This document shows, piece by piece, positions 1 to 5,910 of a stretch of DNA of 6,406 nucleotides. Origin of the DNA: an uncultured Oscillospiraceae bacterium (GTDB lineage Bacteria > Bacillota > Clostridia > Oscillospirales > Acutalibacteraceae). The stretch spans positions 1 through 6,406 of the forward strand of contig URPG01000124.1 of NCBI GenBank assembly GCA_900549675.1, read 5' to 3'. The notes below the pieces were generated by a model. It was not told the DNA's origin. It saw only the letters and a program-made list of their open reading frames with translations, and did no database searches. Numbering within the stretch: the first letter of the stretch is position 1; each line of letters starts with the position of its first letter. Made by a program: the position numbers and the translations under genes.

Positions 1-571
1 GAGATGTTGACAAAGTCCATCACTTTGCAGGAAAAGAAGCGACGCAAAGGGAAAACAGGCAAAAAACAGCGCCTGTGGGGCCTGCACTGATCCTTTTTCG
101 TCTGCGTTGTCCACGTCCACTTCCCCGTCCTGCGGGTAAGCCTCTCCAGACCTTCCTCCTCACAGGCATTCAGACGCTCTCAGTATACTCTGGGCTCCTC
201 ACCAACTTCTGCTAGGTTTTCGGATCCACGAGATGCACACACCCTCAATGAGTGGAATCCGCCGTCACCAACCGTTCACTGAGTAGCCCTGCTTCCAGAC
301 ACTGACTACTACTTCTTAAGATAATTGCCGCAGAATCTTCGAAAGCTCATCTTGCGCCTGTGCAGTTGGGAAAGTGTACTGTAATCCGGCACCGGGTCGA
401 ACAGGTATCCCACTAGCAGATACTGTACTGGCACCACAAGATCTATCGGCGGACGCCCGTATCACCAGTCGTACAAATCCTTTGTCTCCCGTGTACAAAT
501 GATAGGTCCAGTATCCCATCCAGTTTCCGTGCCAGATGGTTCCCCGATACCAAATTCTCTATGATCATCAT
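1..571 (-). pseudogene. IS1182-family transposase, decayed remnant
   Basis: No open frame survives, but pieces in family order can be read on the minus strand in changing frames. From 571 downward, MMIIENLVSGNHLARKLD followed by LDLSFVH resembles the IS1182 N-terminus (E-LVP-NHLLRK-D--IDFSFI). After a frameshift and a TGA at 462-464 comes YGRPPIDLVVPVQYLLVGYL, the family's GRP-IDPV block. This is joined directly to FDPVPDYSTLSQLHRRK (segment 458-309), where intact members carry roughly 30 more residues (the R-Y--EI...WFLG region), so an internal deletion is likely. A TAG and a further shift precede QCLEAGLLSERLVTADSTH (304-248), matching the catalytic-domain start (GL-SG---TDSTH-KANAS). ERLNACEEEGLERLTRR follows in another frame. 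The rest of the DDE domain is missing. An intact transposase would be roughly 450-550 residues, so this copy cannot be functional. The family call is from recalled motifs, not a search. Confidence 0.72.
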
Positions 572-651
572 GACTATAACATTGTTGTTGAATTTTGGGT
601 CGATAAAGCGCTGGATGTGTTTTTCGTTGCCCCATGAAGCGTTTTGTCAAC
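6..651. mobile_element. Internally deleted IS1182-like element, candidate ends
   Basis: GTTGACAAA reads inward at 6-14 on the plus strand, and its exact reverse complement TTTGTCAAC lies at 643-651, just outside the first readable transposase codons. A 9-bp match placed at both ends of the transposase debris suggests the terminal inverted repeats of the relic. The true outer boundaries may lie a few bases further out, and the left one may fall before the window. The span of about 650 bp is well below the roughly 1.6-1.9 kb of a complete IS1182-family element, which agrees with internal deletion. No target-site duplication could be identified. Confidence 0.4.
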
Positions 652-663
652 TGTAGATTTTGT

Positions 664-838
664 TCTATTGACGTTGTGAATGGAAAGGCTGCATTGTGCA
701 GGGAGATGTAGACATTTAGGCGTAAGAAGTATGTAAAATCAAGGGTTTCAGTTCTCAAAAGTGAGGGGAGAGGGCTTGCCTTTTGTTCTCGAAAAGCCTA
801 ACAGGCGTCACAAGGGCGTTTACACTCGTTTTTTAGCA
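664..838. other. Non-coding gap without recognisable gene
   Basis: Between the IS relic and the terminator of the ABC operon I see no convincing coding frame, RNA gene or promoter. A 98-residue open frame enters this stretch from the left, but its recognisable part belongs to the transposase relic and the rest shows no family features. There is a loose direct repeat of GTTCTC followed by an AAAAG-like run at 751 and 785, and a short GCCT-AAC-AGGC hairpin near 796-806. Both are too small to interpret. The stretch is probably element-flank debris. Confidence 0.5.
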
Positions 839-868
839 ATAAAAAAGACAAGGCAAAATTTGCCCTGT
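839..868 (-). terminator. Rho-independent terminator of the MerR-ABC operon
   Basis: Read on the minus strand, 868-848 forms a near-perfect hairpin with arms ACAGGGCAAA and TTTGCCTTGT (one G-T pair). It is followed immediately by C and six T residues (847-841). It begins 13 nt after the stop codon of the ABC permease, where the transcript of the three-gene operon would be expected to end. Confidence 0.85.
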
Positions 869-881
869 TTTGGATGATTAT

Positions 882-1577
882 TTATCCTTTCAATCCCTTT
901 TTCTTGTAAGCAAGCACAAATAAAACTGTGAACACAGCGATATTTGAAACAATGACTAATAATGGTTTAAAAAGGCTGGCAGAAAAATCATTCACGATTA
1001 TATTTATCTGTTGCGTATAAAGAACACTCGCAATTTTTGCTATTCTTTCATCAAAAGTTGCAATCATAGGAACAAATCCGATTATGACCGCAACGGGCAT
1101 ACCAAGTGATGTTGCCACCTGTTGGTTTTTAGAAAACATACCAATTGCCATACCAAGTATTATTGAGCTTGCTGTGCCTGTTATCATTACAATCAAGAAT
1201 TTCACTGTTTCAAGACTTGTAAAGTCACCTATCAATGCAAAAAATACCGATGTAACTGTTCCAGCAAGCAGGAAAAAACCGCCTGTACCAAGTAGATATT
1301 GGTGTGGCTTAACACCTGCTATTATCAGGAATCGTAGGCTTTTTCGTTCTATATCTTCAGAGATAACCGCTGATGCGGCTGTTACAAGCCCCATTCCCGC
1401 GAATATTGCCGACATCATAGTGACAAACATATTATTCGGTATATAGTCATTTTGTTTTGCTATCAGTTGGGTCATGATCAATGCCACAACAGGAAAAATG
1501 ATAAACATAACAAGCACCATCGGATTTTTGAACATATCTTTTGCCTGTTTGAGAAAAATTGCCTTTATGCTTCTCAT
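882..1577 (-). CDS. ABC-2 type transporter permease
   Basis: A 231-residue integral membrane subunit of an ABC exporter, expected to form the membrane channel with the ATPase encoded just upstream. Six hydrophobic segments are visible, at about residues 20-40, 53-72, 96-117, 124-147, 155-173 and 204-224, with a basic N-terminus and a Lys-rich tail (KKKGLKG), the normal ABC-2 layout. The cytoplasmic loop after the second segment carries EDIERKSLRFLIIAGVKPHQ, which matches the conserved E--RKTL--L---P-S coupling region that contacts the ATPase. The length is typical for short single-domain ABC-2 permeases. The ATG at 1577 overlaps the ATPase stop (ATGA) and follows a GGGGGTGG ribosome-binding site, so translation is probably coupled. 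The substrate cannot be read from the sequence. Antibiotic or peptide efflux is inferred from the MerR/TipAS-like partner. It is intact, in contrast to the neighbouring mobile-element genes. Confidence 0.9.
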   Translation of the reverse strand: MRSIKAIFLKQAKDMFKNPMVLVMFIIFPVVALIMTQLIAKQNDYIPNNMFVTMMSAIFAGMGLVTAASAVISEDIERKSLRFLIIAGVKPHQYLLGTGGFFLLAGTVTSVFFALIGDFTSLETVKFLIVMITGTASSIILGMAIGMFSKNQQVATSLGMPVAVIIGFVPMIATFDERIAKIASVLYTQQINIIVNDFSASLFKPLLVIVSNIAVFTVLFVLAYKKKGLKG

Positions 1578-2272
1578 TCTAATTCCACCCCCATAAGTTT
1601 GATAAAGACCGTTTCTAAGTCTGGCACTGTTTTAATTGCATTATGCCGTTCGCATATTTCGGTAGGAATGCCCTGTTCGACGATTTTACCCTTGCCTAAG
1701 AGAGCAACATAATTACATAAATTCACAGCTTCATCCATGTTGTGCGTAGTTAAAAATACGGTTGCTCCGTTATTGCATAATCCCTGTATCAACTTGTGTA
1801 TACCCTGCGCCGTAGTAGGGTCAAGCCCACTTGTCGGCTCGTCAAGAAACAATATTTTCGGCTCATGCAAAATTGCCCTTGCCAATGCTAATCGTTGCTG
1901 CATACCCTTGGATAGTGCATTGACAGGCTTTTTTGCAGAACCGGCAAGCCCCACATTCTTCAACGCTTCAAGAGATTTTTTACGAGATATTCCATAAATA
2001 TCTGCAAATATATTAAGATTTTCTATACAGTTCAAACGTACAAACAAACCATCTGCGTCAAGCATAAGCCCCGTTTCAAGCATTTTTACCCCGATGCTAT
2101 GATTGCCGCCATCTGCGTCTAATTGGTTTGTTAGAATATTTATTATCGTCGTTTTTCCTGCGCCAGAAGGACCGAGCAAACCGAATATTTCACCTTCTTT
2201 CACTTCAAATGTTATATCAGATAAAACGGTATGCTCCCCAAAACGCTTAACGATGTTATCCATTTTAATCAC
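1574..2272 (-). CDS. ABC transporter ATP-binding protein (DRA/BcrA-like exporter type)
   Basis: A 232-residue nucleotide-binding subunit that would power the ABC-2 permease encoded immediately downstream. Visible motifs are Walker A GPSGAGKTT (34-42), signature LSKGMQQR (120-127), Walker B ILFLDEP (140-146) with catalytic Glu145, D-loop SGLD, and switch His177 in TTHNMDEA. All catalytic elements are present. The Q-loop region reads GLMLDADGLFVRL (68-80), with an acidic residue where the glutamine is usually found; related drug/lantibiotic exporters often also lack that Gln. The start is GTG at 2272, overlapping the MerR stop (GTGA). The AGGAGG lies 7 nt before the GTG but 16 nt before the internal ATG at codon 4, so GTG is favoured. 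The single-domain size and pairing with an ABC-2 permease fit drug, bacteriocin or lipid export. Coupling to the upstream regulator implies induction by the exported compound or a related ligand, which is inference. Confidence 0.93.
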   Translation of the reverse strand: MIKMDNIVKRFGEHTVLSDITFEVKEGEIFGLLGPSGAGKTTIINILTNQLDADGGNHSIGVKMLETGLMLDADGLFVRLNCIENLNIFADIYGISRKKSLEALKNVGLAGSAKKPVNALSKGMQQRLALARAILHEPKILFLDEPTSGLDPTTAQGIHKLIQGLCNNGATVFLTTHNMDEAVNLCNYVALLGKGKIVEQGIPTEICERHNAIKTVPDLETVFIKLMGVELE

Positions 2273-3072
2273 GATTCTACCTCCTCAAACGGATTTATAT
2301 CAAGTTTTGTGAAATATGCTCCCAAAGCAGGTTCAATGAATTTATTTGCTCTTTCTTGCTTCTGCTTCCATTTGCCGCCACCGTCCGTGCCCCCTAGTTC
2401 TGCAAGTTTTGGTATCATACTCACATCACCCCCTGTAAACGCAAGAACCGTGTCCCAAAAATCTTTGGCTAATTCTATTCCTTCATCACTTTCGGGTTGT
2501 ATTCCGTCCTTTTGAAACTGTATGGCTTTATCAAGCAAATTGTTTATTGATTTAATTATCTCGGTCGCACTGTCCTGATTACCGGAGAATCGCGTGGTAA
2601 GTTGTTCGAGAGTTTCGTTGTCAAAATGTTTAATCAAGCTGTAATACTCGTTATTCATTTGCAAATTCACGATAATTGCGGCATATTTCTCAAAATCTAC
2701 GGATTGCATTTGTATAACTTCATTTTTCAGCATTTCTATTGCTTGTAATGATTCTGATAGAGCCGCAATCTTTTCGCGCATGACTGCGGCGTGTTCCGTA
2801 AGTAAAGCTACCATTTCATTGGGTGTGTCAAGGGGAATCAAACGGTTTTTAATATCATTAAGCGAAAATCCCAAATACTTCATTGATTGGATTTGGTGAA
2901 GTTTTACAATATCCTTATCGGTATAAAGCCTACGCCCGCCCTCGCTTTCGGCGGATGGCGAAAGCACACCCTCCTTATCGTAATATTGCAAGGTGCGGAC
3001 GGTTGAGTTCATTTTTTTTGCAGCTTCGCCAACGGTCATATATCCTTGTGGTATAGCTCTGTGTTTCTCCAT
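2269..3072 (-). CDS. MerR-family transcriptional regulator with TipAS-like C-terminal domain
   Basis: A 267-residue DNA-binding regulator, first gene of the three-gene exporter operon. The N-terminus has the MerR winged helix: YMTVGEAAKKMNSTVRTLQY (11-30) followed by YDKEGVL, then the wing GGRRLYTDKDI (45-55) and MKYLGFSLNDIK (64-75). A dimerisation helix rich in heptad hydrophobics runs from about 86 to 123. The C-terminal part (about 150-255), with EIIKSINNLLDKAIQ, the following SDEGIELAKDFWD and FTGGDVSMIPKLAEL, resembles the TipAS/TipAL drug-recognition fold of MerR-type multidrug regulators. There is no cysteine anywhere in the protein, which argues against the metal-sensing MerR/CueR/ZntR branch and for an organic ligand. 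The ATG at 3072 has AAGGAG 8 nt upstream. The gene overlaps the ATPase start, and its promoter carries a MerR-like operator, so it probably autoregulates the operon and activates it on ligand binding. The ligand is unknown. Confidence 0.9.
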   Translation of the reverse strand: MEKHRAIPQGYMTVGEAAKKMNSTVRTLQYYDKEGVLSPSAESEGGRRLYTDKDIVKLHQIQSMKYLGFSLNDIKNRLIPLDTPNEMVALLTEHAAVMREKIAALSESLQAIEMLKNEVIQMQSVDFEKYAAIIVNLQMNNEYYSLIKHFDNETLEQLTTRFSGNQDSATEIIKSINNLLDKAIQFQKDGIQPESDEGIELAKDFWDTVLAFTGGDVSMIPKLAELGGTDGGGKWKQKQERANKFIEPALGAYFTKLDINPFEEVES

Positions 3073-3094
3073 AATTACATCTCCTTCAGTTTAT

Positions 3095-3125
3095 ATTATA
3101 ACTTATTACGCTACGTCACAAGCAA
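3095..3125 (-). promoter_or_regulatory. MerR-type promoter with 19-bp spacer and operator dyad
   Basis: On the minus strand a -35-like TTGCTT (3125-3120) and a perfect -10 TATAAT (3100-3095) are separated by exactly 19 bp. This over-long spacing is the hallmark of promoters activated by MerR-family DNA untwisting. The spacer holds an imperfect palindrome over 3122-3102, centred at 3112, with 7 of 10 base pairs matched, including CTT/AAG outer arms and ACG/CGT inner arms. The MerR start codon is 22 nt below the -10, leaving only a short leader with the ribosome-binding site. The likely regulator is the MerR protein of the same operon. Promoter geometry is seen directly; the binding claim is inferred from the family. 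Confidence 0.75.
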
Positions 3126-3150
3126 GACTTTTTGAAATTTTTTGCGAAAA

Positions 3151-3185
3151 CGCGGCGGACGCTTTTGCGCCCGCCGTTGTTTTTT
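3151..3185. terminator. GC-rich hairpin, terminator-like, downstream of relaxase relic
   Basis: Arms CGGCGGACGC (3153-3162) and GCGCCCGCCG (3167-3176) pair over 10 positions with one A-C mismatch around a TTTT loop. On the plus strand it is followed by TTGTTTTTT (3177-3185), a good terminator tail, although no plus-strand gene precedes it. On the minus strand it starts about 10 nt after the relaxase stop codon and is followed by only CGTTTT. It may therefore have ended the former relaxase transcript and now insulate the MerR promoter from upstream read-through. Confidence 0.6.
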
Positions 3186-3186
3186 A

Positions 3187-3780
3187 CTACAATTTAGCAG
3201 CCTGTTTCCGTTCCGGTATTTCTCTCGCGTCCTCACGCATGATAGTCTCTGCACCTTTGCGTAATTACTCTACGTTCCGTACTTTTTATCCTGTAAAGCG
3301 TAATAACGCTCACAGGCGGCATATTTGGCGGCTGTAAGGCTCTCCTGTTACCTGCGCCAGTTCTTGATAGGCGGCGGGCAGGTTCTGTCGTTCATAATGG
3401 CATCCAAGTAGTTCTAAGCGTTCTTGTACATTTCTATTTCCTTTTCATGCTTGATGTAGTAGACTTCCCGTTTCTTAGGGGCTTTAAATTTGGCGTATTC
3501 GTTGTAAATCTGTGACTCTCGTACTGCGTGAAAAGGGAATCAAAGCTGCCGCTCCGCTATTCGTATGACCTCTCGTTTTCGATTGTCTAAACAAGCTGTG
3601 CCATGTCGGTGATTTTGTGACTCTGAATGAACGAGAGGACACTTGTCGGTGTTTTTAGACTATGTGATTTCTGTCAACGGTTTTCAAGGTTGCATCCGTC
3701 CGCAATTCGGTTCATTACATCAATCATGTTGAATGGATACAGAATACAGCCAGTCTTTGGATTTAAGAATTCACGACCTT
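3187..3780 (-). pseudogene. MobA/MobL-type relaxase, decayed C-terminal remnant
   Basis: No intact frame exists, but ordered blocks on the minus strand match the C-terminal region of Firmicutes MobA/MobL relaxases, the enzymes that nick oriT and lead DNA transfer in mobilisable or conjugative elements. TPTSVLSFIQSHKIT continuing DMAQLV ends in a TAG at 3589-3587 and continues as TIENERSYE before another TAG. After a frameshift come IYNEYAKFKAPKKREVYYIK and HEKEIEMYKNA, then a stop, NYLDAIMNDRT, another stop, and LTAAKYAACERYYALQD. The true C-terminus AETIMREDAREIPERKQAAK-L lies in a third frame and ends with TAG at 3189-3187. At least two frameshifts and several nonsense codons make it non-functional, and the catalytic N-terminal domain is not in the window. 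The segment about 3665-3780 (NPKTGCILYPFNMIDVMNRI) belongs to the same debris but I could not place it in the family. Assignment rests on recalled family motifs. Confidence 0.65.
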
Positions 3781-3991
3781 AACGGTTGTTGCTGACTTCG
3801 ACTTGGCGGCTGAGGTTGTCCCTATTCGTTCTAATGTCTTGCTGAACCAACTTTGTCATGGAGAGGCTGGTACTGGCTTTAGAAACGCCGAGCTTTTCTG
3901 CGATATCCACAACACGAACACCTTGGCTGTCGGAGGAAAGCTCGTAGACAGCCTTAATGTAATGGGATTGAGATGGCGTGAGATTCTTCAA
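3779..3991 (-). pseudogene. Truncated DtxR/MntR-family metal-dependent regulator (N-terminal fragment)
   Basis: The open frame encodes 70 residues, against about 120-230 for DtxR/MntR/IdeR-type repressors. Residues 1-49 form the family's N-terminal winged helix: LTPSQSHYIKAVYELS, then GVRVVDIAEKLGVSKASTSL and SMTKLVQQ. After about residue 50 (near 3844) the similarity stops, and the tail DIRTNRDNLSRQVEVSNNR looks unrelated, running to TAA at 3779 and into relaxase debris. The dimerisation/metal-binding domain is therefore missing. The start is TTG at 3991, supported by AGGAGG at 4006-4001 with 9 nt spacing; the nearby ATG is out of frame and too close to the SD. It follows the FecE-type ATPase by about 50 nt in the same direction, so the complete gene was probably the iron operon's own Fe/Mn-responsive repressor. 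The fragment may still make an isolated DNA-binding domain, but dimerisation is doubtful. Confidence 0.75.
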
Positions 3992-4000
3992 CCTGCATTT

Positions 4001-4006
4001 CCTCCT
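4001..4006 (-). promoter_or_regulatory. Ribosome-binding site deciding TTG start of DtxR-like fragment
   Basis: AGGAGG on the minus strand sits 9 nt before TTG 3991, the only start that keeps the DtxR helix-turn-helix in frame. The ATG two bases after the SD opens a different frame and is too close to be used well. Confidence 0.7.
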
Positions 4007-4044
4007 CGTTCCGTAAGACTAGTCCTGCTTTGTCAGCAAGCCTT

Positions 4045-4857
4045 TTAGCAGCTGTCACAATCATCCGTTGCTTGTGGAATCAGGTCATAGGAGATGCAGG
4101 TGGGGCGGCCTGTCCGCGGCTCATTGACGATTTCCGCGTTGATATGGAAGGTTTCCTTTAAGACTTCCGGGGTCATAACTTCTTCCGGCGTACCGTGCTT
4201 AATGATATCCCCGCAGCGGATGGCGATCATATAGTCGGCGAAGCGGGCGGCGAGGTTCAAGTCGTGGAGCACCATGACAATGGTACAGCCCTGCTCCCGG
4301 TTCAGGCGGTACAAAAGCTCCAGCACTTCCAATTGATAGGACAAGTCCAAGTACGTTGTCGGCTCATCCAGCAAAATGAGCTCGGTCTGCTGGGCCAATG
4401 CCATGGCAATCCACACCCGCTGCCGCTGTCCGCCAGAGAGGTTGTCCACCGCCGTGGTTTCAAGCTCGGTTAGCTTTGTGACCTCCAGTGCCCAGGCGAT
4501 TATCTTCTTGTCCTCCGGCTTGAGCTTGCCGAAGCCCCGCTGATGGGGAAAACGCCCATAGGCCACCAGTTCGCCTACCGTCAGCCCCACCGGAGCCTGC
4601 GGCGATTGCGGCAGAATGGCCATTTTCTGTGCCACCTCTTTGGTGGTCAGGTGGGTAATATCGTCCCCGTTTAAGTACACCATGCCGTTCTTAGGCTTGA
4701 GTATACGGCCAACGGCTTTTAATACCGTGGACTTTCCGCAGCCGTTCGGCCCGATAATTGTGGTGATTTTCCCTTGGGGAATCTGCATATCCAAATCGTC
4801 TACCACCAGATGATCTTCATAGGCGATGGCTAAGTTTTCGGTTGCAATGCTGTTCAT
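4045..4857 (-). CDS. Iron-siderophore/haem ABC transporter ATP-binding protein (FecE type)
   Basis: The cytoplasmic ATPase of a FecBCDE-like importer that drives uptake of ferric-siderophore, haem or cobalamin-type substrates through the two FecCD permeases upstream. Numbered from the first ATG at 4863 (272 residues): Walker A GPNGCGKST (38-46), Q-loop Gln86 in AILPQSPQAP, signature LSGGQRQR (142-149), Walker B LILLDEP (162-168) with Glu167, D-loop YLD, and switch His200 in MVLHDLNLAARFAD. The motif PTTYLDLSYQLEVLELL is characteristic of the FecE/FhuC/BtuD group. Two in-frame ATGs compete. AGGAG lies 3 nt before the first (4863) and 9 nt before the third codon (4857), so I chose 4857. The gene begins within about a dozen bases of the permease stop. 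The tail ends DDCDSC, an unusual pair of cysteines with unknown role. Class assignment is firm; the exact substrate cannot be read from the ATPase. Confidence 0.95.
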   Translation of the reverse strand: MNSIATENLAIAYEDHLVVDDLDMQIPQGKITTIIGPNGCGKSTVLKAVGRILKPKNGMVYLNGDDITHLTTKEVAQKMAILPQSPQAPVGLTVGELVAYGRFPHQRGFGKLKPEDKKIIAWALEVTKLTELETTAVDNLSGGQRQRVWIAMALAQQTELILLDEPTTYLDLSYQLEVLELLYRLNREQGCTIVMVLHDLNLAARFADYMIAIRCGDIIKHGTPEEVMTPEVLKETFHINAEIVNEPRTGRPTCISYDLIPQATDDCDSC

Positions 4858-4869
4858 ATTCATTCACTC

Positions 4870-5910
4870 CTATCTTTTGCTTTTGCCAAGCAGATACAGG
4901 AAGTACGGCGCGCCGATGATGGCTACCATAATTCCAGTAGGGATTTCCGAAGGCTGCACAATCACCCTTGCAATGGTGTCGGCTACTGAAACCAGCACAG
5001 CACCGGTTAATGCGCAGGTGGGCAGCAGAATAGAATGCTTTGGCCCCACTAGCCGTCTTGCTAGATGAGGAGCAATGAGTCCCACAAAGCTAATGCTGCC
5101 GCTGACTGCCACGCAGGAGGCCGCCAACGCAACCGACGCCGCTAAAAGCCTACGCCGTTCTTTTTCAACGGAAGCGCCAAGGCTGTACGCCACATCGTCG
5201 CCCAGATTCAACACATCCAGCACACGGGATTTTGTCAGTACATAGGGAATCAAAAGCACCAGCCAAGGCAGCAGTGCCAGCACAAAGTTCCAGTTGCTGC
5301 CCCAGATGCTTCCGGCCTGCCAAGTGGCAACGAAGGTATACTGCGTTTCATCGAGCTTCACCACCAGCACCGTTGTCAGGGCGGAAATGCCTGCCTGTAT
5401 CGCCACACCGGTCAGAATCAGCCGCATGGGGGCGATGCCTTCGCTCTTTTTGTACGCCAAGGAGTAAATCATAATGGCGGTCACACCCGCACCGGCCAGA
5501 GCCAGAAACGGCAATGTGAATACCGACAGGAAGGACTGTGCACCCAAAAACATGACATAAAGAATGACCATCATACCCGCACCGGCGTTGATGCCCAAAA
5601 GTCCCGGGTCGGCCAGTGCGTTCTTGGAAATGCCTTGAATGATACAGCCGGACAGCGCAAGCCCCATGCCTACAAGCATGGAAATCACAATGCGGGGCAG
5701 ACGGAAATCGAACAAAATCAGGTTTTCCTTGTCTGTGCCGCCGCCGAAAAGCGTGCGCAGAGTATCCAGTGGCGTTAATCTCGTATAGCCGGTGTTCATA
5801 CTGATGATGAAGGACAAAACCAGAACAACCGCCGCGCCAATGACAATGGCGGTGTTGCGAATCGCGATTTTCTTTTTATATGTTTCGTTTTTCTTTTGCA
5901 TTTCGGTCAT
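4870..5910 (-). CDS. FecCD-family iron ABC transporter permease (second subunit)
   Basis: A 346-residue polytopic membrane protein, the usual length for the FecCD/BtuC family, which forms with its paralogue a heterodimeric channel for ferric-siderophore or related chelates. After a charged N-terminus (MTEMQKKNETYKKK) the first membrane segment spans about 18-37. Family motifs follow: RLPRIVISMLVG (70-81), GISKNALADPGLLGINAGAG (93-112), LNLGDDVAYSLG (234-245), which is the ATPase-coupling stretch, GSISFVGLIAPHLARRLVG (271-289), and SEIPTGIMVAIIGAPYFLYL (321-340). About nine to ten hydrophobic segments are visible. The ATG at 5910 overlaps the upstream permease stop by one base (TAATG). AGGAGG at 5924-5919 is 8 nt before it, supporting this start over Met4. 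The FecE-type ATPase follows within about 12 nt, so the genes are clearly co-transcribed and translationally coupled. It is intact, with no missing motif. Confidence 0.96.
   Translation of the reverse strand: MTEMQKKNETYKKKIAIRNTAIVIGAAVVLVLSFIISMNTGYTRLTPLDTLRTLFGGGTDKENLILFDFRLPRIVISMLVGMGLALSGCIIQGISKNALADPGLLGINAGAGMMVILYVMFLGAQSFLSVFTLPFLALAGAGVTAIMIYSLAYKKSEGIAPMRLILTGVAIQAGISALTTVLVVKLDETQYTFVATWQAGSIWGSNWNFVLALLPWLVLLIPYVLTKSRVLDVLNLGDDVAYSLGASVEKERRRLLAASVALAASCVAVSGSISFVGLIAPHLARRLVGPKHSILLPTCALTGAVLVSVADTIARVIVQPSEIPTGIMVAIIGAPYFLYLLGKSKR

Noticed and set aside
316..519. 67-residue minus-strand open frame as a separate small protein
   Set aside because: The adjacent frame over the same bases encodes GRPPIDLVV and PDYSTLSQLHRRK, a clear transposase segment, so this frame is an out-of-register reading of the relic.
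462..758. 98-residue minus-strand open frame as a gene
   Set aside because: It crosses the transposase relic in a frame that matches the family only in its last few residues (DLYDW, then TGA). No SD precedes it and the N-terminal part has no recognisable features.
751..796. Direct repeat GTTCTC plus AAAAG-like run at 751 and 785 as a recombination or iteron site
   Set aside because: Only two short, imperfect copies, with no recombinase gene or duplicated flank to support a site.
1084..1446. 120-residue plus-strand open frame
   Set aside because: It is antisense to the well-supported ABC-2 permease and has no independent ribosome-binding site or family motif.
3073..3094. Riboswitch or attenuator in the leader of the MerR operon
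   Set aside because: Only about 22 nt separate the -10 box from the start codon, too short for any structured leader.
3101..3125. Metal-responsive (MerR/CueR-type) operator
   Set aside because: The geometry fits the MerR family, but the encoded regulator contains no cysteine, so classical Hg/Cu/Zn sensing is unlikely.
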